From Ureibacillus composti (GTDB lineage Bacteria; Bacillota; Bacilli; Bacillales_A; Planococcaceae), in the NCBI GenBank assembly GCA_030348875.1, contig JAUCEP010000002.1, forward strand, positions 575,001 through 639,000: DNA of 64,000 bases, read 5' to 3'. Position 1 is the first letter of the stretch. The number at the start of each line of letters is the position of its first letter. Made by a program: the position numbers and the translations under genes. Positions 28,473 to 37,788 of the stretch are shown here, piece after piece. The notes below the pieces were generated by a model, which saw nothing but the letters and a program-made list of their open reading frames with translations, was not told the DNA's origin and ran no database searches.

Positions 28473-29564
28473 GTGCATATAAAATCAATTAGTTTAGTAG
28501 CTCTCTTAAGTGTATGTGGTGCATGGTTATTTGTTCTATTACATTTACCTGTTCCTTGGATGCTTGGTCCACTTTTTACGGTCTTAATTAGCCAATTCTT
28601 TATAAAGGTTGAAATGTATTGGCCAGTACAATTGCGAAATGTTGGGTTAGTTGTGGTCGGTACCTCGATTGGTCAAATGTTTCTCTTTGAAATTTTTGTT
28701 AAATCAGGGTGGCTAATTTTATTTATGGTCGTCATCAATGTTGCATTAACAATTGCTTCAGTTATTATGGCAATAGGTGTTCAAAAAATGGGAAATATAT
28801 CATTGAAAACGGCCTTAACTTGTACGGTTCCTGGGGGATTAAGTCAAATTGTTATTTTTGCAGAGGAAGAAAAAGATATTGATATTGCGGTTGTCACATA
28901 TTTTCATGTAATCCGTGTAATCAGTATCGTCTTACTCATCCCGTTTATTCTTTCAGGTCATGTAGTACAAGGGGAAAGAAGTTTTTTCTCTGTTGAATCA
29001 ATAGGTCCACTTGCTTTGTTGCTCCTTGCTACCTGGGGATCGGTTTGGTTTGGGAAAAAGATAAAGTTGCCGGTTGCCTATTTTTTATCACCTGTATTAT
29101 TGGTCATAATTTTAGAAATGTTCTCCATCGACACACCTGAAATACCAGGCTTATTATTGCACATTGCCCAAATATTAATGGGGGCATATATCGGTCTATT
29201 ATTAAAACCCAAAATGCTTAAACTTGGGACAAGGGTTTTATTTTTGGGTATTGGGAGTGCGTTATTATTACTTGCCATTACTTTTGGACAAGGTTTAATT
29301 ATGTCACACTTACTCGACTATTCATTATCTACAGGATTCTTAAGTTCAGCAGCAGGGGGACTAGACCAAATGAGCTTAATCGCCACTGCCATAGGAGCAG
29401 ACGTTTCCGTTGTAACCGTATTTCAGATTTTCCGAATGCTGTTTGTGTTTTTATTCATACTGCCACTCTTGAAATATGTCTGTGTGCTCATTGATCGAAG
29501 AAATGGGATGAAGTCAATCGGAAACAAAAGCTTTGAAGTTGTTCAAAGAAGTGACGGTGAATGA
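28473..29564 (+). CDS. AbrB-family membrane protein (putative regulator/transporter)
   Basis: A polytopic membrane protein of 363 aa with about ten hydrophobic helices. It shows the duplicated AbrB signature: an N-terminal half beginning LHLPVPWMLGPLFTVLIS, with CTVPGGLSQIVIFAEEE, and a second half with SSAAGGLDQMSLIATAIGADVSVV. In B. subtilis and E. coli such proteins are annotated ammonia monooxygenase-like or AbrB, but no enzymatic role is established. GTG start at 28473 with GAGG upstream. It is convergent with the sulfur operon. Confidence 0.85.
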   Translation: MHIKSISLVALLSVCGAWLFVLLHLPVPWMLGPLFTVLISQFFIKVEMYWPVQLRNVGLVVVGTSIGQMFLFEIFVKSGWLILFMVVINVALTIASVIMAIGVQKMGNISLKTALTCTVPGGLSQIVIFAEEEKDIDIAVVTYFHVIRVISIVLLIPFILSGHVVQGERSFFSVESIGPLALLLLATWGSVWFGKKIKLPVAYFLSPVLLVIILEMFSIDTPEIPGLLLHIAQILMGAYIGLLLKPKMLKLGTRVLFLGIGSALLLLAITFGQGLIMSHLLDYSLSTGFLSSAAGGLDQMSLIATAIGADVSVVTVFQIFRMLFVFLFILPLLKYVCVLIDRRNGMKSIGNKSFEVVQRSDGE

Positions 29565-29620
29565 AAAAAAGTAAGAGAATGCCTTAGAAATAATGTAGCC
29601 TGCAGGTCTAAGTGTGATAT

Positions 29621-29922
29621 GAGGCTGGGGCAAAACTAAAAAGCTCCATTTCTAATACAGATATCATTCTAATTAAAATACTATTAAAGTATATGCTGAG
29701 AGCGGGCTGAGCACACAAGCCGCAAAGCCATGTTGAAACATGTCTTTTCGACTTGTCTTAGTGCTTTGTGTAAGGCCCGCTCACATAGAATGTTGTCCTT
29801 CTAAACGTTCCGGAAACTTTTCGCGGCTTACAGTGGTAAGCCGCGGTTTCTGGAGAATGGCTAACACTTATTAATCTGTTGGGTCCAAATTATAAAGTAT
29901 CAGAATGTATTATAGATATTAA
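29621..29922 (+). repeat. Dispersed structured repeat, copy C
   Basis: Plus-orientation copy with an intact left boundary GAGGCTGGGGCAAAAC, matching the terminal repeat of copy E. The long hairpin uses GAGCGGGC/GCCCGCTC, a compensated pair relative to copies B and E. The second hairpin GCGGCTTAC-AGTG-GTAAGCCGC is perfectly paired. The right end is TATAAAGTATCAGAATGTAT. It fills most of the 464-nt gap between two convergent genes. Confidence 0.9.
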
Positions 29923-29980
29923 ACGTTTTTATTAAAAATTTACTTATGTCAGAGCTCTACCTTTATTCCTACATAGTGCA

Positions 29981-30022
29981 CATAAAAACGTCCCCTCCGT
30001 TAAAGGTAGGGGACGTTTATTA
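29981..30022 (-). terminator. Intrinsic terminator of the sulfur operon
   Basis: AAACGTCCCC pairs with GGGGACGTTT around TCCGTTAAAGGTA. It lies directly after the stop of the FMN reductase gene at 30029 on the minus strand. Confidence 0.8.
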
Positions 30023-30028
30023 GTTAAA

Positions 30029-30559
30029 TTAAACTCTTGCAGAAGCAAATCCACTTACTTGTTTCCATGTGTTTTCTAGACGTTCAGTAATTTCGCCATC
30101 AATCACGTATACATCATCCACGCGTGTTACGAGTTTATCGACTACATAAACCGGATTTGTTACGTGTGTAGCTCCTAAAATAGATACGACTGGTTTCAAC
30201 GCATAATCCACAGATAATAAATGAGCAATTGATCCACCGATTGCAATTGGAATCACCGATTTGTTTTCAAATCCTTTTTGAGGAAGTAAGTCTAAAAATG
30301 TTTTTAGAATGCCTGAGTATGCGCCTTTAAATACAGGAGTTAATAAAATGACTACATCCGCATCTTCAACTTTCTTCACATTTTCCACAATCACTGGATT
30401 CGCATAGTTTGCTGTGATCAATGCTTCAGCTGGTAACTTGTGAACAAGGATTTTATCATAAGTTGTATTAGTTTTCGATAAAAGCTTTTCAACCTCTACC
30501 TCAATTCCAGTAAGTCTTGAATTCACACTATATCCACCATTTATAATAACTGCTTTCAT
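30029..30559 (-). CDS. NADPH-dependent FMN reductase (SsuE-like)
   Basis: A flavodoxin-like reductase of 176 aa that should supply FMNH2 to the two luciferase-type monooxygenases of this operon. The N-terminal strand-loop IINGGYSVNSRLTGI is the FMN phosphate site, and TPVFKGAYSGILKTFLDLLPQKGFENK is the family core. The ATG is followed by MKAV; GGAG lies upstream on the minus strand. It is the last gene of the operon, about 100 nt after the second permease. Confidence 0.88.
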   Translation of the reverse strand: MKAVIINGGYSVNSRLTGIEVEVEKLLSKTNTTYDKILVHKLPAEALITANYANPVIVENVKKVEDADVVILLTPVFKGAYSGILKTFLDLLPQKGFENKSVIPIAIGGSIAHLLSVDYALKPVVSILGATHVTNPVYVVDKLVTRVDDVYVIDGEITERLENTWKQVSGFASARV

Positions 30560-30660
30560 TTTATCATCTGCTCCTTAACTTCGTCCGTATGAGAGGGGGC
30601 CTCATGAATGGACGTTTATTTCAAAAGATTAAGCCTAAATATTCGAAGTAACTGACTTCG

Positions 30661-31362
30661 TTAATTTCTCGCAACACCTGTATTACTATAAGCTGTCACT
30701 TTTTTCTCAACAAAGTGAGCAATTAATTCTATTAACACTGTGACACCCCAATAAATAATACCGGCTGCAATAAATGCCTCTAAGAACTTTAAGTTACTAG
30801 AAGCAACAATGTTTGCAACACCTGTTAATTCCTTAACCGACACAAGGAAGGCGATGGATGTTGCGTGTAAAAATCCGATTAAAATATTCGTTAAATTCGG
30901 GATGGCTGAGGCAAAAGCTTGTGGTAACACAATTCGCTTTAGCATTTCAAAATTTGTCATGCCAATCGAAAATGCCGCATCAATTTGCCCCTTTGGTACA
31001 CTTAAAATCCCTGAACGAATGATCTCAGATAAGTAAGCACCAGCATTTAATGTCAACGCGATAATGACGAAAATGCCGATTGGTACGAGGTTTAGTGAGA
31101 TCCCAAATAACGATTCGAAGATCACTGGTACACCAAAATAAATGATAAAGATATGCATGATGACCGGGGTTCCTCGATAAAACGAAACATAAAAGTTTGC
31201 AAGAGGGGCGATCACCTTGTAATTGTTAATACGAATAAATGCCACCGCTATTCCGATGATTAAACCGAGTAAGATCGGTGTAAAGGCAATCAACAATGTC
31301 AGTGGCAATGCTTTAATGATCTCGGTAAATGCCGTCCAAATGAATGGTATATCCAGTTGCAT
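30661..31362 (-). CDS. Amino-acid ABC transporter permease (TcyM-like)
   Basis: An inner-membrane permease of 233 aa with five or six helices. It has the HisMQ-type EAA loop ...YLSEIIRSGILSVPKGQIDAAFSIGM (about 110-135), which docks to the ATPase. It pairs with the adjacent permease at 31376 (13-nt gap) as a heterodimer. Sequence and gene order recall the B. subtilis TcyL/TcyM cystine-type importer, so the substrate is probably cystine or another S-containing amino acid. This is inference from context. Confidence 0.88.
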   Translation of the reverse strand: MQLDIPFIWTAFTEIIKALPLTLLIAFTPILLGLIIGIAVAFIRINNYKVIAPLANFYVSFYRGTPVIMHIFIIYFGVPVIFESLFGISLNLVPIGIFVIIALTLNAGAYLSEIIRSGILSVPKGQIDAAFSIGMTNFEMLKRIVLPQAFASAIPNLTNILIGFLHATSIAFLVSVKELTGVANIVASSNLKFLEAFIAAGIIYWGVTVLIELIAHFVEKKVTAYSNTGVARN

Positions 31363-31375
31363 GATCGTTCCTCCT

Positions 31376-32080
31376 TTACAACGATGGTTCCTCTTTTAAG
31401 ATATAGCGATTTAAATAACGTTCAATCCATTTAAAGCAGCGTTCAAAAATAAGAACGATGACATAATAAATGACAGAAAGGGCGATATAAATTTCTAATG
31501 CATGGGCAGTTGCTGAAATCAGTGTGTCACCGCGACCCATCATATCCATTACGCCAATGGAAAAGGCGAGGGAAGTATCTTTTAACGAACTAATGGAAGT
31601 GTTCGCGATATTCGGGAAGGCAACACGAATGGATTGTGGAAACACAATTCGGTAAAAATTTTGCCAAGCAGTAAACCCAACTGAGTATGCAGCCTCTGTT
31701 TGCCCATAATCTACGGACTTAATCGCAGCGCGGAAGATTTCTGCAAAAGCAGCAGCGTTACTAAGTGTGTAGGTGATAATGACGAAATAGAACGGATCCA
31801 TCCGTGTAATATCTACGCCAAACAATCCAACCACGACTGGTAAACCGTAAAACACTAAAAACAATTGGATTAAAATCGGCGTCCCCCGGATAAAGGAAAT
31901 ATAGACAGTCATTATTTCCTTTAAAATAGGGACATTGTAAAGCTTTGGCACCGCAATTAGGATGCCAAGCAATAGACCTAACGCTACAGATAATACTAAA
32001 ATCTCAATGGTTATATGCAAATAGGATAATAGCTTTGGAATTGATGTGAAAATCAGTGTTGGTTCAAAAAAATTTCCCAT
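31376..32080 (-). CDS. Amino-acid ABC transporter permease (TcyL-like)
   Basis: Second membrane subunit, 234 aa. The EAA loop AAAFAEIFRAAIKSVDYGQTEAAYSVGF is near residues 112-139 and is followed by the conserved PQSIR segment. The N-terminus carries FFEPTLIFTSIPKLLSYLHI, and the first helix starts at about 25. The gene sits between the substrate-binding protein and the other permease, consistent with the tcyJKLMN layout. Confidence 0.88.
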   Translation of the reverse strand: MGNFFEPTLIFTSIPKLLSYLHITIEILVLSVALGLLLGILIAVPKLYNVPILKEIMTVYISFIRGTPILIQLFLVFYGLPVVVGLFGVDITRMDPFYFVIITYTLSNAAAFAEIFRAAIKSVDYGQTEAAYSVGFTAWQNFYRIVFPQSIRVAFPNIANTSISSLKDTSLAFSIGVMDMMGRGDTLISATAHALEIYIALSVIYYVIVLIFERCFKWIERYLNRYILKEEPSL

Positions 32081-32155
32081 TACGATGCCTCCTTTCTATT
32101 GTAGAAATTAGATGTTTGAATAGTGTGGAGCCTGAACAAGTATCCTCCGCTTTTT

Positions 32156-32980
32156 CTATAATTCTACTGAGTAGTCAGCACCTAACCATTTTGTACTTAA
32201 TTCTTTCACTGTGCCGTCTTCAATTAAAGCCTTTAATGCTTCGTCAACAGCATCAGCTAATTCTTGATCTTCTTTATTGAACATGAAGAAGATATCTGTG
32301 AATAGAAGTGGATCGCCTACGATTTGTTGTTCAGCATCGGCAGAGCTGTTATTAATGTCAACAGCAAATGGGAAGCTGAAAATTGCATCAATTCGACCAT
32401 TTTTTAATTGGCTATTCATGTCTGGTGTTTGTGTAATATAAGAAATTTCAGTATCAAAATTATGATCCTTTACATATTTCTCTACAAAAATTGATGCATT
32501 ACTTGTTGGTGCAACACCAACCGTTTTCCCGTTAATGTCATCAATGGATTTAATTTCTGTATTACCTTCATGTACAACAACATGTAGAGGCATCGCGTTA
32601 TATGGTTGTTTATTGAATAAGAATTTAGCTTCACGCTCTTCATTTTTAGCCATGTTATGTGCTAGAAGATCAATCTTTTTCGTCTCTAAGCTTAATAGTA
32701 GGTTGTTAAAGTCCATTGTTTCGAATTCAAATTCATAATCTTCAAGACGATTATCAATCTCTTTTAACAATTCAATATCGTAACCTGTTAAATTACCATC
32801 TTCATCGAAGTAACAAATATTAATAAATTGTGACCCTGTACCGATAATAACTTTTTCAACATCGCCTTTAGCTGATGAAGATCCTGTTGCCGCTTCTTTT
32901 GAGTCTGAATTACTTGTGCTTCCGCATGCTGTAAGAAGTAGGGAAGCTGCTAGTGTTAGTGCGATGCCTGCTTTTTTCAT
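32156..32980 (-). CDS. Amino-acid ABC transporter substrate-binding lipoprotein (TcyJ/K-like)
   Basis: An extracytoplasmic solute-binding protein of 274 aa. Signal peptide with lipobox LTACG (Cys19). The mature domain carries the family-3 signature LTGYDIELLKEIDNRLEDYEFEFETMDFNNLLLSLETKKIDL in pieces, including GYDIELLKEI near 66-75 and GVAPTSNASIFVEKY. It overlaps the glutaredoxin gene by 4 nt (ATGA), so translation is coupled. The ligand is probably an S-containing amino acid, by context. Confidence 0.9.
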   Translation of the reverse strand: MKKAGIALTLAASLLLTACGSTSNSDSKEAATGSSSAKGDVEKVIIGTGSQFINICYFDEDGNLTGYDIELLKEIDNRLEDYEFEFETMDFNNLLLSLETKKIDLLAHNMAKNEEREAKFLFNKQPYNAMPLHVVVHEGNTEIKSIDDINGKTVGVAPTSNASIFVEKYVKDHNFDTEISYITQTPDMNSQLKNGRIDAIFSFPFAVDINNSSADAEQQIVGDPLLFTDIFFMFNKEDQELADAVDEALKALIEDGTVKELSTKWLGADYSVEL

Positions 32981-33258
32981 GATGTTAAACCTTCCTTTTG
33001 ATTAAATTCTGCAATTGCTTTTTGTAAATGTTCAATACCTAATTCTGTTACACCTTGATACGTATTGTTGCGACCGATTTCTACAACTGGTACATAACGA
33101 ACGCCATATTTTACTTCTAAAATATCGCGGAATTCATCGTGTTCTGTTACATCGACTGTTTTATATGGAATTCCTTCTTGTTCTAAATAACCTTTTACCT
33201 CTGCGCAATATGAGCAACCTTGTTTTGACCAAACGATAATATCTAAATTTGCTGACAT
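32977..33258 (-). CDS. Glutaredoxin-family protein (YtnI-like)
   Basis: A 93-aa thioredoxin-fold protein with active site CSYC (C16-C19) and cis-Pro loop VRYVPVVEIG. In B. subtilis a comparable small redoxin, YtnI, lies in the ytmI sulfur operon, so a role in reducing a disulfide of the imported compound is plausible. It lies between the luciferase-like gene and the binding-protein gene, with 4-nt overlap with the latter. Confidence 0.87.
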   Translation of the reverse strand: MSANLDIIVWSKQGCSYCAEVKGYLEQEGIPYKTVDVTEHDEFRDILEVKYGVRYVPVVEIGRNNTYQGVTELGIEHLQKAIAEFNQKEGLTS

Positions 33259-33270
33259 GTTAATTTCCTC

Positions 33271-34284
33271 CTATACGTTTAATGATGCTTCTAATCTTTG
33301 AAAATTTAATGGACTTAGTAGTTCAAATGACTCGAGACGAGCTTCAATATCTTTGGCAGGTGTATGATAAATAAATTCATCAATTCCGTATTTTGCATGT
33401 AGTTCATCTAGCTTTTCTTTAATTTGAACAGGTGTACCACTAATCACATTTGGCACAACTTTTTCAATTGTGTAAGACTCGCCAGATTCTTTTCCGAATT
33501 TATCAGCTTGTTGTTCTGTTACGAGTGTTAATCGCTTACCACTAGCGAGGTGTACTTTGTAAAGTGTTTGACCTGCAGCTAATTCTTTCGCTTTTTGTTC
33601 ATCTAGTGAGGCAATGACATTTAAGCCAAGAATAAATTTCCCAGTAGGGTAGTGTTCACGATATGCTTTCACAGCTTCTTCTAAATCCGAGTCTGCGCTG
33701 TTGAAAAACTGTGCATAAGAAAATGAAATGCTACGCTTTGCTGCTTCGATAGCACTGCCACGACTTGCTCCAAGTAAAATAACTTCAGGTTTTACTTTCG
33801 GAAGCGGGGAAGCTTTTAACCCAGCTAATTCATGATCCTCTGGTAAATTGTTGTTAATGAATTGATTTAACAGGTTTAAGCTTTCGTAAAAGTCATCACT
33901 CGCTGGTACTTTTTTGTACTGTAATGCTTTTGTTGAAAGGGGAAGACCACCTGGAGCTTTCCCGATGCCTAAGTCAACGCGATCTCCTGCTAAACTAGCT
34001 AGAACATGGAAGTTTTCTGCTACTTTGTAAGGGCTGTAGTGTTGAAGCATAACACCACCAGAACCTACACGGATTCTTTCTGTTTTTGCTAGTAAATAAG
34101 AAACAAGTACTTCAGGAGATGATCCCGCAACATCTTGAGAATTATGGTGTTCAGATACTAAAAATCGATGGTAACCTAATTTATCTGCTTTTTGAGCAAG
34201 TTCAACTGTGCGATTTAATGCCGATTCGTTCGATTCCTCGTTGAACAAAGGGCTTTGATCTAATATAGAAATTTGATAGGTCAT
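33271..34284 (-). CDS. LLM-class flavin monooxygenase (YtmO-like)
   Basis: Single-component luciferase-like FMN enzyme of 337 aa. Family motifs: ISILDQSPLF, RFLVSEHHNS, IRVGSGGVMLQHYSPYKVAENF, GDRVDLGIGKAPGG. The ATG at 34284 has AAAGGA upstream; a GTG six codons earlier overlaps that site. It is about as similar to the isolated protein at 11761 as paralogues of this family usually are. Within the operon it should use FMNH2 from the reductase to oxidise a sulfur compound; the substrate is unknown. Confidence 0.88.
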   Translation of the reverse strand: MTYQISILDQSPLFNEESNESALNRTVELAQKADKLGYHRFLVSEHHNSQDVAGSSPEVLVSYLLAKTERIRVGSGGVMLQHYSPYKVAENFHVLASLAGDRVDLGIGKAPGGLPLSTKALQYKKVPASDDFYESLNLLNQFINNNLPEDHELAGLKASPLPKVKPEVILLGASRGSAIEAAKRSISFSYAQFFNSADSDLEEAVKAYREHYPTGKFILGLNVIASLDEQKAKELAAGQTLYKVHLASGKRLTLVTEQQADKFGKESGESYTIEKVVPNVISGTPVQIKEKLDELHAKYGIDEFIYHTPAKDIEARLESFELLSPLNFQRLEASLNV

Positions 34285-34303
34285 TGTAGGTATTCCTTTC
34301 ACT

Positions 34304-35056
34304 TTAGATTTCGTAAGTGTACTCAGGTGTTAAGCGGCGTAAAAATTGTTTTGTACGATCGTGTTTTGGATTATTAAACACGTCTCGTGGTGAGCCTTCT
34401 TCCACGACAACGCCACCATCCATAAATACAATACGATTCGAGATGTCACGGGCAAAGTTCATTTCATGTGTCACGATAATCATCGTAATGCCTTCTTTAG
34501 CAATTTTACGAATTACATCGAGTACCTCACCGACAAGCTCAGGGTCAAGTGCGGAAGTAGGTTCATCGAATAAAATGACTTCCGGATTTAATGCAAGTGC
34601 TCGTGCGATCCCAACTCGTTGCTGCTGTCCGCCAGAGAGGGCACTAGGGTAAGCATCTGCTTTATGTTCAAGTCCGATTTTAGCAAGCATTGTTTTGGCA
34701 ATTTCAATTGCTTCCTTCTCACTTTTCTTTTGAACTACAATTAACCCCTCAGTGATGTTTTGCAACACAGTTTTATGTTGGAACAGATTGTAGCTTTGGA
34801 AGACCATCGCTGTTTTTTTGCGAAGCGCTACGATGTCTTTTTTGGTTGCGTGCTTTACATCTAAGGCAATATCATCGATTGCAATTGAACCCTCATTGGC
34901 TTTTTCTAAAAAATTGATACAGCGTAATAACGTTGTTTTTCCAGAACCACTAGGGCCGAGAATGGAAATGATATCTCCTTTATTCACCTGCAAATTAATG
35001 CCTTTTAACACTTCAGTTTTACCGAAGCTCTTATGAATATTTGAAAGCTGAATCAT
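34304..35056 (-). CDS. Amino-acid ABC transporter ATPase (TcyN-like)
   Basis: Cytosolic ATPase of 250 aa. Walker A GPSGSGKTT (about 34-42), Q-loop VFQSYNLFQHK, ABC signature LSGGQQQRVGIARALA and Walker B VILFDEPTSALDPE are all intact, followed by THEMNFARDISNRIVFMDGG. The start chosen is the ATG of MIQLSNIHKSFG (35056), which has AAAGGAGA 7 nt upstream on the minus strand; a 10-codon extension lacks one. It energises the two permeases of the operon. Confidence 0.92.
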   Translation of the reverse strand: MIQLSNIHKSFGKTEVLKGINLQVNKGDIISILGPSGSGKTTLLRCINFLEKANEGSIAIDDIALDVKHATKKDIVALRKKTAMVFQSYNLFQHKTVLQNITEGLIVVQKKSEKEAIEIAKTMLAKIGLEHKADAYPSALSGGQQQRVGIARALALNPEVILFDEPTSALDPELVGEVLDVIRKIAKEGITMIIVTHEMNFARDISNRIVFMDGGVVVEEGSPRDVFNNPKHDRTKQFLRRLTPEYTYEI

Positions 35057-35146
35057 TGAAGGGTCTCCTTTCTTGTCTAGCTGCAAACGGGCGTTCTCCG
35101 CCTTTCATAGTATCTTTACAAAAATACTAAGATTTATAGCCGAAAA

Positions 35147-36487
35147 TTAAACTGTTTGAGTTGATTTAGCTTTTGTATAGCGATTTTCCACAAATGGAAT
35201 TCCTAAGTTTCCACGTAATGTATCAGCAGGGTATTCCGTACGATAGCGACCCTCTTTTTGAAGAAGTGGAATTACTTTATCTACAAAATCTTCAAGTGTA
35301 TGTGGAGCAGTTGTAGCAATTATGAATCCGTCTGCACCTTCTTCATCAACCCAACGAGTGATTTCATTTGCAATTTTTTCTGGTGTTCCAGTGAAAGGTG
35401 AACGTGGTGTTGCTTCACGTAATGCAACTTCACGCAATGTTAAGTTTTGTTCTTTAGCATATTTCTTAATATGGTCTGTTGTGCTTCTAAAGCTGTTTGC
35501 GCCAATATCGCCTAGTTCAGGGAATGGTGCATCAACGTCATATTGTGTGAAATCATGGTGATCGAAGTAACGCCCTAGATAAGCTAGTGCTTTATCAATC
35601 GATACTAGATTTGCAATTTCCCAATATTTACGTTCTGCATCTTCTTCTGTGTCTCCGATAATTGGAGAAAGGGCTGGGAAGACAAGAACCTCATCAGGAT
35701 TACGACCTTCTTCACGAACAGCAGTTTTTAATTTTTTATAATATGCCTGAGCTGATTCAAGAGATGCACCGTGAGCAAATACTGAATCTGCTGTTTTCGC
35801 TGCTAGACGAATACCTGCTTCAGAAGAACCTGCTTGGAATACAACTGGCTGACCTTGTTTTGAGCGTGCAACATTTAATGGTCCACGAACAGAGAAATAT
35901 TTCCCTTTGTGATCTAGAACATGTAGTTTTGATGGATCAAAGAATTGGTCATTTTCAACGTCTGCGATAAACGCGTCATCTTCCCATGAATCCCATAAGC
36001 CTTTTACAACTTCCAAGTATTCCTCTGCAATTTCGTAGCGAACTGGATGACTTGGATGCTCCTCAATTGTTTTGTTGTAGTTTAGTGCAGTACTTTCTAA
36101 AGGAGTTGTAACAACGTTCCATCCTGCACGGCCATTACTGATTAAATCAAGAGAGCCAAGTTGACGAGCGACTGTAAAAGGCTCGCTATAGGAAGTTGAG
36201 ATTGTACCTACAAGACCGATATGTTTAGTCTGAGCTGCTAACGCAGACAAAATCGTTACAGGCTCAAAACGATTTAAAAAGTGAGGAATTGATTTTTCGT
36301 TAATGTACAATCCGTCAGCGATAAACACTACATCAAATTTACCTTCTTCAGCTTTTTGTGCTTGTTGTGTATAGAACTCAAGGCTTACACTTTGATTTTT
36401 CTTCACTTCTGGATGACGCCATCCTGAAATGTTTCCACCTACACCATGAATGATGGCACCAAAATGAACTTGTTTTTTATTTGTCAT
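35147..36487 (-). CDS. NtaA/SnaA/YtnJ-type FMN monooxygenase
   Basis: A two-component luciferase-fold monooxygenase of 446 aa. The N-terminus [68 protein letters not shown] and the C-terminal [15 protein letters not shown] match the nitrilotriacetate/ YtnJ group. The ATG at 36487 follows AAGGAGGA. As first gene of the operon it probably cleaves a C-S or N-C bond using FMNH2 from the last gene. The related B. subtilis pathway concerns S-(2-succino)cysteine-type compounds; the partner N-acetyltransferase and deacetylase are absent here. Confidence 0.9.
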   Translation of the reverse strand: MTNKKQVHFGAIIHGVGGNISGWRHPEVKKNQSVSLEFYTQQAQKAEEGKFDVVFIADGLYINEKSIPHFLNRFEPVTILSALAAQTKHIGLVGTISTSYSEPFTVARQLGSLDLISNGRAGWNVVTTPLESTALNYNKTIEEHPSHPVRYEIAEEYLEVVKGLWDSWEDDAFIADVENDQFFDPSKLHVLDHKGKYFSVRGPLNVARSKQGQPVVFQAGSSEAGIRLAAKTADSVFAHGASLESAQAYYKKLKTAVREEGRNPDEVLVFPALSPIIGDTEEDAERKYWEIANLVSIDKALAYLGRYFDHHDFTQYDVDAPFPELGDIGANSFRSTTDHIKKYAKEQNLTLREVALREATPRSPFTGTPEKIANEITRWVDEEGADGFIIATTAPHTLEDFVDKVIPLLQKEGRYRTEYPADTLRGNLGIPFVENRYTKAKSTQTV

Positions 36488-36496
36488 ATAGAACAT

Positions 36497-36820
36497 CCTC
36501 CTTTTTATTTGAAAGAATACTAATTTTTTAGGTAATGCGAACTAAATACAAGTAACTCACTATGAATTGTATGAATTGATTTGAAGTGTAACACTTTTCT
36601 GATTATAAGAGCAATACCGTTACTGATAGAAAAATTCTATTAGTAAAAAATATCCAACTGCGGCATAGGGTGAAGACTGATAGAAAAAATTTATTAGTGG
36701 AAGGGAATTGTAGGGAGCGTTGTATAGGGGGGAATCGGACGTAATTAATACGGGAAAAGTCACATTTTATAGAATGGAAACGAACGTAGCTGAGAAGGGG
36801 AGAAAGTAGAGAGGGGGAAG
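36497..36820. other. Promoter region of the sulfur operon
   Basis: The segment up to about 36600 should hold the minus-strand promoter of the operon. No riboswitch hallmark (S-box or T-box) was seen. From about 36720 an imperfect prelude to the tandem array begins (GGACGTAA, CGAACGTA). No gene is supported. Confidence 0.4.
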
Positions 36821-37215
36821 TCGCACGTAACGAACTCGAAAGCGCACATAAACAGGAGAAAGTCGCCCGTAATGAATTCGAAAGCGCACGTAAAAAGGAG
36901 GAAGTCGCCCGTAACGAATTCAGAAGCACGTAAACAAGAGAAAGTCGCCCGTAACGAATTCAAAAGCGCACGTAAAAAGTGGGAAGTCGCCCGTAACGAA
37001 TTCAGAAGCACGTAAACAGGAAGAAGTCGCACATAACGAACTCGAAAGCGCACGTAAACAGGAGGAAGTCGCCCGTAATGAATTCGAAAGCGCACGTAAA
37101 CAGGAGGAAGTCGCCCGTAACGAATTCAGAAGCACGTAAACAGGAAGAAGTCGCATGTAATGAATTCAAAAGCGCACGTAAATAGGGGAAAGTCACACGT
37201 AAGTCACTTCAAGTC
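36821..37215. repeat. Tandem repeat array, 42-bp period built of 21-bp halves
   Basis: The marker TCGC occurs at 36821, 36863, 36905, 36945, 36987, 37027, 37069, 37111, 37151 and (as TCAC) 37193, giving steps of 42 bp, or 40 bp where a GC dinucleotide is missing. Each unit is two related 21-bp halves: TCGCCCGTAACGAATTC and GCGCACGTAAACAGGAGG, which share CGCxCGTAA. The minus-strand reading frames over this region translate the repeat and are not genes. Confidence 0.93.
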
Positions 37216-37263
37216 GCACATAAATTCCGGCTGACCAACTAATTTGGATCCGAAAAATGAATC

Positions 37264-37295
37264 AAAAAAACGAACATGTCTTAAACATGTTCGTC
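37264..37295 (-). terminator. Terminator containing the LysR stop codon
   Basis: The 9-bp inverted repeat CGAACATGT/ACATGTTCG with seven T on the minus strand. The TAA stop of the LysR gene (37281-37283) is in the 5-nt loop, so translation would run into the hairpin. Confidence 0.85.
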
Positions 37296-37562
37296 TCCAA
37301 GCAGTAAATCACGATTGAGAAACTTTTTACTTTCGTAAAATGAATCGACTATTGTGGTTGCAAAAGGAATAAACTCTTTACCACGATCTGTTAGTGATAA
37401 ACTGCGGCCTTGGCGTATGAATAGCTGAGTTTCTAGAGATTCTTCTAGCGCCTTAATGCGAGCAGATACAGTGGGTTGTGTTAAATACAGGGCACTAGCA
37501 GCTTTATGAATACTCTTATATTTCACAACGTAAAGAAACGACTCAATATGTTCGATATTCAT
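37281..37562 (-). CDS. HTH-only LysR-type protein
   Basis: A 93-aa protein that covers only the LysR winged helix-turn-helix (residues 1-62, IEHIESFLYVVKYKSIHKAA...LTQPTVSARIKALEE) plus the linker helix. The usual 200-residue effector domain is missing. The gene is not simply broken: ATG has a GAGG site, and the TAA stop lies in the loop of a perfect terminator. It may act as a dimeric DNA binder or be a decayed regulator (ytlI/cysL type) of the adjacent sulfur operon, with a repeat array inserted between them. Confidence 0.8.
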   Translation of the reverse strand: MNIEHIESFLYVVKYKSIHKAASALYLTQPTVSARIKALEESLETQLFIRQGRSLSLTDRGKEFIPFATTIVDSFYESKKFLNRDLLLGDEHV

Positions 37563-37788
37563 ATTTCACCCCTCAATATCACTAAATACCAACTTATTCT
37601 ATATGTTTTGTATTATATTAAACTATGCAGAAAAATAAAGCAATGTTAGAAATTTTTTTCGACATTAAAAAGTCATAATTAGTCAGGAATAATGCTACTG
37701 TTAATTATTCCTTGTCAGTGGTATGATACTATAGTAGAGCAACCACAATAATTCGTGGTTTGCCTATTGATGAGAGGAATATGAAATA

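Noticed and set aside
36497..36720. S-box or T-box riboswitch before the sulfur operon
   Set aside because: No consensus elements (AGAGA kink-turn or TGGNACCGCG) were found.
36603..37196. Four minus-strand frames rich in Leu, Arg, Ser (LRALSNSLRATSS type)
   Set aside because: They translate the 42-bp tandem array; repeats with multiple-of-three period stay open by chance. No ribosome sites.
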